From BPJU01 sp964425225 (GTDB lineage Bacteria > Planctomycetota > Planctomycetia > Pirellulales > Pirellulaceae), in assembly GCA_964425225.1 (NCBI GenBank), contig CAYRMD010000075.1, forward strand, positions 1-24,758: a stretch of DNA of 24,758 nucleotides, read 5' to 3'. The notes beneath the pieces are model-generated. The model was given only the letters and a program-made list of their open reading frames with translations. It had not been told where the DNA came from and ran no database searches. The position numbers and the translations under genes were made by a program. Position 1 is the first letter of the stretch; the number at the start of each line of letters is the position of its first letter. This document shows positions 1 to 8,054 of the stretch, piece after piece.

Positions 1-744
1 TTAAATCTGTGTTGGGTGGCCGTTGCGCTGTTGGGGCTGGCCTTCGATGACGCTCAGGCGGAACCGGTCCGGCCAACATGCTCTGAGGACGAACACCCGC
101 TGGTGGAACGCTTCGTTGTTGTGTTGCCAGGGGTAGATCCGCAATTTGCAGAACGCGTACGACAGGCGATCGCGGTCGTTCCGGGGGCGATCATCGGGCG
201 ATTACATGGTGCCGGTTGGCGGTGCATCGTGACACCGGATCTCGTGTCCTATGCACCGCAATTAGCCGGGCTACGGCCGCGCGGATGGCCGCCCGGCGTC
301 ACTTGGGCACAGGTCGATGCCGTGCACCTTCCCGAGGAGAAAAAAGTCGTTGTGGCGCAATGGCGCCAGAACGCTCATGGCCAGCGCGTCGCCAGCCACC
401 GCGTTCCGGGCGCTGTTTGGCATGAGCTGGGACATGCCTGGGATGTGTATGTGCGCGAGCGAGCCAAACAAATGCCCTCTCTCACGAGCGAGTGTCATGC
501 CGATGCCCCAGAGTTTTCCCGTGCATGGCATAATGATGTGATAACCTTAAAGCAAGCGCGCGGCGAGGAAACCTGGGGCTATTACCTACAGGACGGCGTG
601 CGAGGGCGACAGGAAGTTTTTGCCGAAGCATTTGCCGTTGGACTCGGAGCCGGCTCCGATGAGCTGTTGGGCGAAAAATTCACCACCGGCTTTCCCGCTG
701 CTTGTCGCATCGTACAGCAATGGCTTGATCGACTCGGACCCTAG
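1..744 (+). CDS. exported HExxH zinc metallopeptidase (anthrax lethal factor-like catalytic fold), 5' partial
   Basis: The frame is open from base 1, so the true start probably lies upstream of the window; a GTG at 16 is the first possible start inside it. Residues below are counted from that GTG. A hydrophobic stretch followed by Ala-Gln-Ala (residues 13-15) looks like the end of a signal peptide, so the product is probably exported. HELGH at 136-140 supplies two histidine zinc ligands and the catalytic glutamate. About 65 residues later FAEAFA (202-207) offers Glu204 as third ligand, the gluzincin arrangement also seen in anthrax lethal factor-like (ATLF) peptidases. Tyr189/Tyr190 are candidates for a catalytic tyrosine. 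At about 242 residues the mature protein would be one small catalytic domain. Substrate is unknown. The peptidase call is firm on the motif; the ATLF assignment is from memory of the HExxH...FAEAF pattern. No operon partner is visible: 668 bp separate it from the next gene. Confidence 0.72.
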   Translation, partial: LNLCWVAVALLGLAFDDAQAEPVRPTCSEDEHPLVERFVVVLPGVDPQFAERVRQAIAVVPGAIIGRLHGAGWRCIVTPDLVSYAPQLAGLRPRGWPPGVTWAQVDAVHLPEEKKVVVAQWRQNAHGQRVASHRVPGAVWHELGHAWDVYVRERAKQMPSLTSECHADAPEFSRAWHNDVITLKQARGEETWGYYLQDGVRGRQEVFAEAFAVGLGAGSDELLGEKFTTGFPAACRIVQQWLDRLGP

Positions 745-1412
745 CACCTAGACGTGGCAAACTTCGAGCGTAACATCAGATCCCATCCCATATGTCGCCC
801 TCGGGGGGCTCAATCGGGTGCCGAAACCGCACGAGTATCGTCTCGCCTAGCGCCTTTCGTTGCCAAAATCGAGACTCCAAAATCCTGCACCCAAGATGAG
901 TCACAGATCGAAATAGTTGCGGTACACTACGGCTGAAATATTTCAGAGGTTACTTAATCATCGGCTCTCTTTTTAAACGTCCGCTTTGGTGGTTTCCAAT
1001 CCACCGTGTTCACTGTCTCTCTGCGGTGTTATCTTCCCCATATACAGGCCGTGAGACTAACATCGAGCTAGGCGATATCCATTTGTCAGCCTGTGCTAGA
1101 TACCTATCGTCTTCCCAAAAAACTCACATGCAATATCGCTGACTGATGCAGAGGTTTCTTAGTCACACTGGGTAGCCAGAATAGATTGGCTCCAACTTTA
1201 CATTCCTCTTTACGAAGCCCTAATCGTAGCTTTGAAGGGATGATTGCCTCTTTCTTTCCGCGGAGGCTTGTTATACAACGAGGCAAGCATAAGGGCCGGA
1301 TCCGTGGGCTACTGCGGTTGGAATCAACAGACTCTTTTTGAACGGTGATTGGGGTATGGTTGGAAGACTGGGCAAATGTATTCGGCCTGTAGACGAAGCG
1401 GGGAGTGTAGAA
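745..1412. other. intergenic stretch with no convincing gene
   Basis: Short open frames occur on both strands, but none has a ribosome-binding site, a recognisable motif or a plausible composition. The leader of the GH2 gene lies at its right end. I see no tRNA, no T-tract terminator after the peptidase and no clear promoter. Two short related strings, around 941-957 and 1145-1162, share CAGAGGTT followed by CTTA and recur near 15684; they may be remnants of a repeat. Confidence 0.5.
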
Positions 1413-3806
1413 ATGAGTGCTACAACGAGCAACGTTCGGGTAAGCGGCGTGCAGCTTATACGATGCGGTACAGTGAGCGCGCATCGAGAATCGGGGCGTC
1501 GCTCGTGTTTTCCGTTTGACCCTATTCGACGATGGTTGTGGTGGGTTCTTGGTGCTGTCATGGCAATTTGCTGGAGTTCCTCGGGCTTGGTAGGCCAGGA
1601 TCAGTGGCGGCCGGCGCAGCCGAGGTTGCTGACGCGGTGGGCTGCGGAGGTCCGGCCCGACCGCGTATTACCCGAGTATCCCCGTCCTCACCTACAGCGT
1701 GTACACTGGATCAACTTGAATGGTTTGTGGCAATACGCCATTGCTCCTCAGGAGGCATCCGAGCCTTCACAATTTGACGGGCATATTCTTGTGCCGTTTG
1801 CGGTCGAATCGTCTCTTTCCGGAGTAGCGCGTTCGGTCGGTCCGGATCAGGTGCTTTGGTACCGCAGGAGTTTTGTCCTGGAGTTGCCACCCCATGCAGC
1901 TCCGAATGGGCGATGGTTGCTTCACTTTGGAGCGGTTGACTGGCAATGTCGTGTGTGGGTCGACGGCCAGGGAGTCGGTTCCCATTCAGGTGGTTATGAT
2001 CCCTTCACTTTCGACATTACAACGGCCCTGAGCAAAGAGGAGCAGCATCAACTGGTGGTGAGGGTCTGGGATCCGACCGATACCGGTTTTCAACCGCGAG
2101 GTAAACAGGTTCTTAGCCCCCATGGCATCTGGTACACGGCGGTCACGGGGATTTGGCAGACCGTATGGTTGGAATATGTTCCCCCGGTGTGGATTGACCA
2201 GTTGGACGTTATGCCGGACGTGGACCGGAATCGTTTGGTGGTTCGAGTCGTGTTGCGAGGTACGGTTCCGGATGGGATCAGGTTACAGGCTCAGTTATTC
2301 GACGAAGGACGGCTTGTTAGCCGGGCGGAGGGCCCTGCTGAAAGCCCCTTGGAATTAGCCGTTGCCGAACCGAAGAAGTGGTCGCCTCAATCTCCGTTTC
2401 TTTACGATCTACGGGTTCAGTTGCTAGCAGCCGGACATACCGTCGATACGGTGGAAAGTTATGCGGCTTTTCGCAAGATCTCTCTTGGCGAGGACCAAGC
2501 AGGCTATATTCGACTGTATTTGAACAATGAACCGCTTTTCCAATTTGGGCTTTTGGATCAAGGATGGTGGCCCGATGGGCTATACACAGCGCCGACGGAT
2601 GAGGCTCTGCGCTATGACTTAGAGGTAACCAAGAAACTCGGCTACAACATGATTCGCAAGCATGTGAAGGTCGAGCCGGAGCGCTGGTACTATCACTGTG
2701 ATCGTTTGGGTTTGTTGGTGTGGCAGGATATGCCGAATGGCGATCGAATGATTCGGCCCCAGGATCCGGATATCGAGCGGTCGGCGGAATCCGAGGAAAC
2801 GTATCGGCGAGAGTGGTCGGCTATTATTGCCGCGCGACGGCATCATCCGTGCATTGTCGTATGGGTGCCCTTTAATGAAGGCTGGGGGCAGTTCAAGACG
2901 AACGAGATTATTCGCTGGACGAAGCAATTGGATCCGACGCGGTTGGTCAACGGACCCAGCGGTTGGGCGGATCGGGGGGAGGGGGACCTTTTGGACATGC
3001 ACCGGTATCCAGGGCCGGCCATGCCCCAACCGGAAGCGAACCGAGCTGTCGTATTGGGTGAGTTCGGTGGGTTGGGTTTGCCGATCCAGGGGCATCTGTG
3101 GGTCCAACAGGGAAACTGGGGTTACCGAAGCTATGCGACACGGGAAGAATTACAAGAGAGCTATGAGACTTTGTTGCGGCGGCTGCGCCCGCTGGTGGCT
3201 CGTGGGTTAGCCGCCGCCGTCTATACCCAAACGACGGACGTCGAGATCGAAGTCAACGGGGTGATGACTTACGACCGGGCTGTCGTCAAGTTGGACCCTG
3301 AGCGTACGGTACCGTTACATGCGGCGCTGTACGAGGCGATGCAGCCGGTGAGGCTCATTGCTGTCGTGCCCACCTCGGAACACGACGGCCAGCTTTTTCG
3401 CTATCGATGGCAAGCCCCTGTCGGTGACTGGACCGCTGTCGAATATGACGATCATGATTGGGCCGAAGGCGTAGGAGGCTTTGGCGAACCAACTACACCC
3501 GGTAGCGTCGTTCGGACGCGGTGGAAAACCGACCAGATTTATTTGCGCCGCGAGTTCATCCTGGACCACATTCCTCAAGGAAGGCTCTATCTGCGGGTAC
3601 ATCATGACGAAGATGCCGATGTGTATGTAAACGGAAAGAGGGTACTGAGGCTCTCGGGCTACACGACTGAGTATCAGGAGGTCGAATTGCCAGGCGAAGC
3701 GCGTCTCGCCTTGCGCGTCGGCCGCAATGTGCTGGCCGTCCATTGCCGTCAAACGCGAGGCGGTCAATATATCGACGTGGGAATCCTAACCGAGGCAGAA
3801 CCTTAG
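1413..3806 (+). CDS. secreted glycoside hydrolase family 2 enzyme (beta-galactosidase/beta-glucuronidase type)
   Basis: Predicted retaining beta-glycosidase of family GH2. ATG 1413 was chosen because GGGAG at 1400-1404 sits 8 nt upstream; the frame could also start earlier at TTG 1338 or ATG 1356. Residues 25-60 contain Arg-Arg followed by a Trp-rich hydrophobic segment, a signal peptide, so the enzyme acts outside the cytoplasm. Domain order: sugar-binding jelly roll (~60-235), Ig-like sandwich (~240-335), then a TIM barrel (~345-640) with the acid/base Glu489 in FNEGWGQ and the nucleophile Glu550 in LGEFGG. A C-terminal beta-rich segment (~655-795) with HHDEDADVYVNGK resembles a second carbohydrate-binding jelly roll. 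The length of 797 residues is normal for a multidomain GH2. The next frame begins right after the stop, so it may be cotranscribed with the amino-acid importer. The exact sugar cannot be read from the sequence. Confidence 0.88.
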   Translation: MSATTSNVRVSGVQLIRCGTVSAHRESGRRSCFPFDPIRRWLWWVLGAVMAICWSSSGLVGQDQWRPAQPRLLTRWAAEVRPDRVLPEYPRPHLQRVHWINLNGLWQYAIAPQEASEPSQFDGHILVPFAVESSLSGVARSVGPDQVLWYRRSFVLELPPHAAPNGRWLLHFGAVDWQCRVWVDGQGVGSHSGGYDPFTFDITTALSKEEQHQLVVRVWDPTDTGFQPRGKQVLSPHGIWYTAVTGIWQTVWLEYVPPVWIDQLDVMPDVDRNRLVVRVVLRGTVPDGIRLQAQLFDEGRLVSRAEGPAESPLELAVAEPKKWSPQSPFLYDLRVQLLAAGHTVDTVESYAAFRKISLGEDQAGYIRLYLNNEPLFQFGLLDQGWWPDGLYTAPTDEALRYDLEVTKKLGYNMIRKHVKVEPERWYYHCDRLGLLVWQDMPNGDRMIRPQDPDIERSAESEETYRREWSAIIAARRHHPCIVVWVPFNEGWGQFKTNEIIRWTKQLDPTRLVNGPSGWADRGEGDLLDMHRYPGPAMPQPEANRAVVLGEFGGLGLPIQGHLWVQQGNWGYRSYATREELQESYETLLRRLRPLVARGLAAAVYTQTTDVEIEVNGVMTYDRAVVKLDPERTVPLHAALYEAMQPVRLIAVVPTSEHDGQLFRYRWQAPVGDWTAVEYDDHDWAEGVGGFGEPTTPGSVVRTRWKTDQIYLRREFILDHIPQGRLYLRVHHDEDADVYVNGKRVLRLSGYTTEYQEVELPGEARLALRVGRNVLAVHCRQTRGGQYIDVGILTEAEP

Positions 3807-3905
3807 CCGGTGTCACGTGGCCGAGCCACCAGGAACCGCGTCCTCGAGGTCCGTTCCAGGGGCTCGCCGACCGGCGTGTCTTGTGGAAGGAGGATTGCTG
3901 GAGTC

Positions 3906-5453
3906 GTGAGACGATCCTGGTGGTGGGTGGCATGTGTGTTGGCAGCGACCTCTGAAGTTGGACAGGCTGATCAGTGGCAAGAGATTCAAGCGCGGGGAGT
4001 GTTGCGCTGGGGAGGCGACGAAGAAGGCGGGGGACCCTACGTCTACCCGGATCCAGAGAACCCCACGCGGCGTGTCGGTTTCGAAGTCGAACTGGCGGAA
4101 TTGTTGGCACAACGGCTGGGTGTGCGCGCCGAGTTTTGCCAAGGCCAATGGGACCGCCTGCCCGATTTATTGCGGCGAGGCGATATCGACATCGTATTGA
4201 ACGGGTATGAATGGAGACCGGTGTGGGCGGAACAATTCGGCACGACGATTCCGTATTACGTTTACGATTTGCAACTCTTGGCACGGCGGTCCGATCCGTC
4301 ACTTCGCTCGTGGGATGACTTGCGCCGCGGCCCGCCGAAACGGATTGCGGTTCTTGGAGGCTCGGCGGCTCAAGCTTACTTGGAACGACATTTTCCAGGT
4401 CAGGTGGAACTGGTACTGTATGACGGCGTGACCGATGCCATGCGCGCCGTGGAACTGGGCACCGATGGCCTCGACGCCACCCTGCAAGACGGGCCAATCG
4501 TTACTTTTTATTTGGATCGTGGCTTCCCAGGGCTCCAGCGAATCGGCCAACCGGTGGGAAGGGGATTCTACACGATCCTGGTAAGGAAAGGAGAGCGGCA
4601 GTTACTCGACCAACTGAACCAAGCCATTATCGACGTGCTCCGCGATGGCAGTCTTCGCGCCATTCTGGAACGCTATGGTCTATGGGACGAGAACCAGCAG
4701 TTGCGGGCCTTGGAAATTGACCGGGAGGGTAACTTTCGGCCTACCGGCGGCCAGGCTGCCACGGACGAGCCGGCATCGGAAAGCTTTACGGCGGTTCGCG
4801 GTCAGCGCGTGCTCGTCGAACGCGGTGGGCTGTTGCTTCGAGCGGCCGGAATCACGGTTGTTCTCTCGGTGCTGGCCATGCCCCTGGCGATTATTATGGG
4901 CTTAATCGTAGCCCTTGTTCGCCTGTTTATGCCGCGCTACTTGCGCTGGTGGGCTATCGGTTATGTGGAAATCATCCGAGGTACCCCGCTTGTGCTCCAA
5001 TTGTATGTTATTTTCTTTGTACTACCCGAATTGGGAATTCATGTCAGCGCCTTTTGGGCAGCTATTCTGGGGTTGGCGATCAATTACTCGGCTTACGAAG
5101 CCGAGATTTATCGTGCAGGAATCCAGGCGATTCCGCGCGGTCAGTTAGAAGCCGCATTGTCGCTGGGCATGACCCGCTGGATGGCGCTGCGACGAATTAT
5201 TATCCCCCAAGCAACTCGCATCGTTATCCCTCCGATGACCAACGATTTCATCGCCCTCTTTAAAGACACAGCCGTCTGCTCGGTTATTACTGTCGTCGAG
5301 TTGAGCAAAGAGTATTACATCCATGCGCGTAGTACCGGAGCAGTATTGGAATTGGGAATATTGACCGCATTGTTATACTTGGCGATGAGTTATCCTTTGG
5401 CACTGTTGACGCGATGGCTGGAAAAACGATTGCATCCGGAACGACAAGGATAA
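3906..5453 (+). CDS. polar amino-acid ABC importer: fused periplasmic binding protein and permease
   Basis: A single polypeptide (515 residues from GTG 3906) combines two normally separate subunits. After a signal-peptide-like start (Arg-Arg then a Trp/Val-rich core, ending near QADQ), residues ~25-265 form a family-3 solute-binding domain with the usual 'GFEVELAELLAQRLG' region and a closing 'ILERYGLW'. Residues ~305-510 form a HisM/GlnP-type permease with several membrane segments, the IIRGTPLVLQL motif near 352 and an EAA loop (EAALSLGMTRW, ~415-425) that docks the ATPase. An in-frame GTG at 3810, 3 bp after the GH2 stop, would give 547 residues. I prefer 3906 because GGAAGGAGG (3885-3893) precedes it and the signal peptide starts there, although the 12-nt spacing is long. 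The ATPase follows after 54 bp. Such binding protein-permease fusions are known in this transporter family. Substrate specificity (glutamine, arginine or other) is unknown. Confidence 0.9.
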   Translation: MRRSWWWVACVLAATSEVGQADQWQEIQARGVLRWGGDEEGGGPYVYPDPENPTRRVGFEVELAELLAQRLGVRAEFCQGQWDRLPDLLRRGDIDIVLNGYEWRPVWAEQFGTTIPYYVYDLQLLARRSDPSLRSWDDLRRGPPKRIAVLGGSAAQAYLERHFPGQVELVLYDGVTDAMRAVELGTDGLDATLQDGPIVTFYLDRGFPGLQRIGQPVGRGFYTILVRKGERQLLDQLNQAIIDVLRDGSLRAILERYGLWDENQQLRALEIDREGNFRPTGGQAATDEPASESFTAVRGQRVLVERGGLLLRAAGITVVLSVLAMPLAIIMGLIVALVRLFMPRYLRWWAIGYVEIIRGTPLVLQLYVIFFVLPELGIHVSAFWAAILGLAINYSAYEAEIYRAGIQAIPRGQLEAALSLGMTRWMALRRIIIPQATRIVIPPMTNDFIALFKDTAVCSVITVVELSKEYYIHARSTGAVLELGILTALLYLAMSYPLALLTRWLEKRLHPERQG

Positions 5454-5507
5454 AAAGTGGCTCGTACCGTGCCGGTGAGGAAGTGAGGTTTCCTGAGGAG
5501 GGAGGCG

Positions 5508-6251
5508 ATGATTCGCTTGGTCGACGTACATAAGCGATTTGGTGATCAGCCTGTGCTGTGCGGAATTAACCTAGAAGTGGCCAAGGGTGAAGTTAGCGTA
5601 TTGTTGGGGCCATCCGGTTGCGGTAAGAGCACGCTTTTGCGAACCATCAACGGCTTGGAATCTTTCGATCGCGGCTCGGTTTCCGTGGACGGTTTGGTGT
5701 TGGAAGCCGCTCCCTCAGCACGGCGTGACCAGGTCGTTTCCCAAATACGCCGGCGCGTCGGGATGGTGTTTCAGCAGTTCCATTTGTTTCCCCATCTGAC
5801 CGTACTCCAGAATATTATGGAAGCGCCTACTCAAGTGCTCCGCCAACGCAGGTCGGAAGCCGAAGAGCGAGCCTGGCAATTGTTGGATCGCGTGGGGTTG
5901 CGCGACAAAGCGTACGCCTTCCCAACCACACTCTCCGGTGGCCAGCAACAGCGCGCCGCCATCGCGCGGGCCCTGGCCATGAGCCCGGATGTTCTGCTGT
6001 TTGATGAACCGACTAGTGCGCTGGATCCCCAGATGACCTGGGAAGTCGTGCAGGTCATTTCGGATCTGGCTAGCAGCGGCCAAACGATGCTTATCGTCAC
6101 GCACGCTATGCAATTCGCTAAGCAAGTAGCCCATCAAGTTCATGTGATGCACGCTGGCAGAATCATCGAATCGGGACCGGCGGAACAGGTTTTCCAGCAC
6201 CCCCAGCACGAATGGACTCGACATTTTCTCCAGAAATCGACATTGGCATAG
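5508..6251 (+). CDS. polar amino-acid ABC importer ATP-binding subunit (GlnQ/HisP type)
   Basis: Cytoplasmic ATPase that would power the fused binding protein-permease encoded 54 bp upstream. The ATG at 5508 follows a strong GAGGAGGGAGG ribosome-binding site. In 247 residues all ABC landmarks are in order: Walker A GPSGCGKST (34-42), Q-loop Gln89 in VFQQFHLFPH, signature LSGGQQQR (142-149), Walker B DVLLFDEP (161-168), D-loop SALDP (170-174) and H-loop His199. The VFQQFHLFPH stretch and the overall length are typical of amino-acid uptake ATPases. There is no regulatory C-terminal extension, unlike MetN. GlnQ-like is a family label and does not fix the substrate. No terminator is evident after the stop. 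Confidence 0.93.
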   Translation: MIRLVDVHKRFGDQPVLCGINLEVAKGEVSVLLGPSGCGKSTLLRTINGLESFDRGSVSVDGLVLEAAPSARRDQVVSQIRRRVGMVFQQFHLFPHLTVLQNIMEAPTQVLRQRRSEAEERAWQLLDRVGLRDKAYAFPTTLSGGQQQRAAIARALAMSPDVLLFDEPTSALDPQMTWEVVQVISDLASSGQTMLIVTHAMQFAKQVAHQVHVMHAGRIIESGPAEQVFQHPQHEWTRHFLQKSTLA

Positions 6252-6416
6252 CTAATCACGGGAACGGATCGATACAACGTAGGTTGCACGGTAATTTGCT
6301 GGAAAGCTTCCCGGTGCACGTGTTTCCTGGGTAAAATGTTCGGCGGACGGTAGCCCGTCATCTTGCTGGCTGCTCCGCACGCCACTGGGCAACTGTTCCA
6401 CGGACCCGTGCGATTT

Positions 6417-6446
6417 GTTGCGCCCCTAACCGCTTTAGGGCGTAAC
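6417..6446 (+). promoter_or_regulatory. stable hairpin in the leader of the phosphodiesterase gene
   Basis: GTTGCG-C-CCCTAA (6417-6429) pairs with TTAGGG-CGTAAC (6435-6446), giving 12 pairs (one G-T) with a single bulged C at 6423 and a 5-nt loop. It ends 42 nt upstream of the ATG at 6489 and is not followed by a T-tract, so it is not an intrinsic terminator. A leader RNA structure or a protein-binding palindrome are both possible. Confidence 0.5.
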
Positions 6447-6488
6447 GGATGGAAAGTCGTGAATGTAGCAACATGGGAGAGCTATCAC

Positions 6489-7856
6489 ATGAAAGGTCAG
6501 GGGGCGAGCGGGTTGGGTCTTGCTCTGGTGTTCGTTGCGGCTTTGAGCCTCTCGGCTGATGAACTTCAGCGTGATCGGTGTGTCATTTTAGTTAGCGTGG
6601 ATGGTTTGGCGGGTTTTTACTTGGATGATCCGGTGGCGCACCTGCCCACTTTGCGACGCTTAGCCGCCGAAGGAGCTCGCGCAGAGGGAATGCTCTGCTC
6701 GTTTCCTACGGTGACCTGGCCCAATCATACGACTCTAGTAACGGGTGTCCACCCGGCACGGCACGGGGTGATAGGGAACAATTATTGGGATCGTACCACG
6801 CGGCGGAATGTTCCCTTGATTGTCGATCCGGTGTTCGACAAGAGTGAGATCGTTCGCGTCCCCACCGTCTATGATGTGGCGCATAAGGCGGGACTTGTCA
6901 CAGCGGCGATTGTTTGGCCAGCCACCCGGAACGCTCAGACACTGCATTTTACGGTACCAGACATGAAAGGAAACGAATCGTGGCTGCGATATGGAACGCG
7001 TTCTTGGCTTGAAGAACTTCGTCAAGCAGGGATACCGGTCGACCGGCACGCAACGTGGGTTGAACAGTCCGCGGGCGCTCAGCGAGATTGGCTTTACGTG
7101 CGCATGGCCACCCAACTGCTGGAAAAGCATGCTCCCAATTTGCTGCTTATCCACTTGATAGAAGTGGACCATATTCAGCATCGCGATGGACCTCGCAGCC
7201 CAGACGCCTACTGGTCGGTGAATTACGCCGACAATTGTTTGCGGGATTTATTGGATGCAGTCGCGCGTTCGGCACGACGCGACAAAACCACGGTCATTGT
7301 CACTAGCGATCATGGTTTCTTTCCCATTGATTTTGAGATTCGTCCGGCGGTGGCATTGCGGAAGCTTGGCTTGCGGTCGGGATCAGAATCAAAAGCGGCT
7401 GTTGTTTCACAAGGAGGCGCGTGTGCTGTTTACATTATGGACCAGGACAGGCGGCAGCAAATCACCGACCAGCTCGTCGAGATTTTCCATGCCACACACG
7501 GAATACAAGCTGTGTTGCGGCCCGACGAGTTTCGCCGGGTAGGCCAGCCGACGCCACAAGAGGATCCGCGTGCCCCGGATTTGTGGCTGTCCGCCGAATC
7601 GGGGTACAGCTTTTCCGATTCCGAGGCAGGGGAGGAATTGGTGGTGCCGCGCGCCAGCCGCGCCGGCACCCATGGCTACTTGCCTGATCATCCGGATATG
7701 TGGGGCACTCTGGTCCTCTGGGGAAACGGTATACGTTCCGGCGTCCGTCTCGGAAAGGTCAGCAACCTCGATGTGGCGCCCACAATCGCAGCTTTGCTCG
7801 GTCTACAACTACCTGGTGCCGATGGACGTGTACTAAGCGAGGCACTGGTACCGTAG
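6489..7856 (+). CDS. exported nucleotide pyrophosphatase/phosphodiesterase (alkaline phosphatase superfamily)
   Basis: Predicted metal-dependent phosphodiesterase or pyrophosphatase of the NPP branch. ATG 6489 is chosen because GGGAGA (6475-6480) lies 8 nt upstream and a signal peptide starts there (hydrophobic core ~9-22, cleavage near LSA-DE). In 455 residues the two-metal site is complete in family order: Asp38 (VSVDGL), nucleophile Thr76 in TVTWPNHTTLVTG, Asp227 and His231 in EVDHIQH, Asp274/His275 in TSDHG, and His395 in GTHGY. The region around GVHPARHGVIGN is the usual NPP continuation after the nucleophile. The product should act in the periplasm or outside the cell on nucleotides, nucleotide sugars or phosphodiesters; exact substrate is not readable. 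It stands 237 bp after the ATPase gene, with a hairpin in its leader, so it probably has its own control. Confidence 0.9.
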   Translation: MKGQGASGLGLALVFVAALSLSADELQRDRCVILVSVDGLAGFYLDDPVAHLPTLRRLAAEGARAEGMLCSFPTVTWPNHTTLVTGVHPARHGVIGNNYWDRTTRRNVPLIVDPVFDKSEIVRVPTVYDVAHKAGLVTAAIVWPATRNAQTLHFTVPDMKGNESWLRYGTRSWLEELRQAGIPVDRHATWVEQSAGAQRDWLYVRMATQLLEKHAPNLLLIHLIEVDHIQHRDGPRSPDAYWSVNYADNCLRDLLDAVARSARRDKTTVIVTSDHGFFPIDFEIRPAVALRKLGLRSGSESKAAVVSQGGACAVYIMDQDRRQQITDQLVEIFHATHGIQAVLRPDEFRRVGQPTPQEDPRAPDLWLSAESGYSFSDSEAGEELVVPRASRAGTHGYLPDHPDMWGTLVLWGNGIRSGVRLGKVSNLDVAPTIAALLGLQLPGADGRVLSEALVP

Positions 7857-8021
7857 GATCGGGCTCTGCTGGAAGCGCGGTTGTGGTTTTTTTCCAGGAT
7901 TGAACGCGCAGTCGCGCTAGCAAGTTGAGCCGAGCGGATTGCTGCAACCAGTAACAGAGAAGTTCCGGCTGGTTCCCCTGAGCTGAAGCGAATCGAGCAA
8001 GTGACAAGTATCGTCGCTAGT

Positions 8022-8037
8022 TTTAACCGAGGTTAAA
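8022..8037. promoter_or_regulatory. 16-bp palindrome upstream of the propeller-fusion gene
   Basis: TTTAACC-GA-GGTTAAA is a perfect 7+7 inverted repeat ending 17 nt before the ATG at 8055, just ahead of the AGGGAGA ribosome-binding site. Placement between promoter and start suits a repressor site. The two-base spacer makes a folded RNA hairpin unlikely, so a dimeric DNA-binding protein is the better explanation. No cognate regulator is identifiable. Confidence 0.4.
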
Positions 8038-8054
8038 CGTATAGGGAGACAATC

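Noticed and set aside
3556..4497. A 313-codon minus-strand open frame.
   Set aside because: It lies opposite the well-supported GH2 and importer genes, is rich in Arg/Pro as antisense frames of GC-rich genes are, and has no motif.
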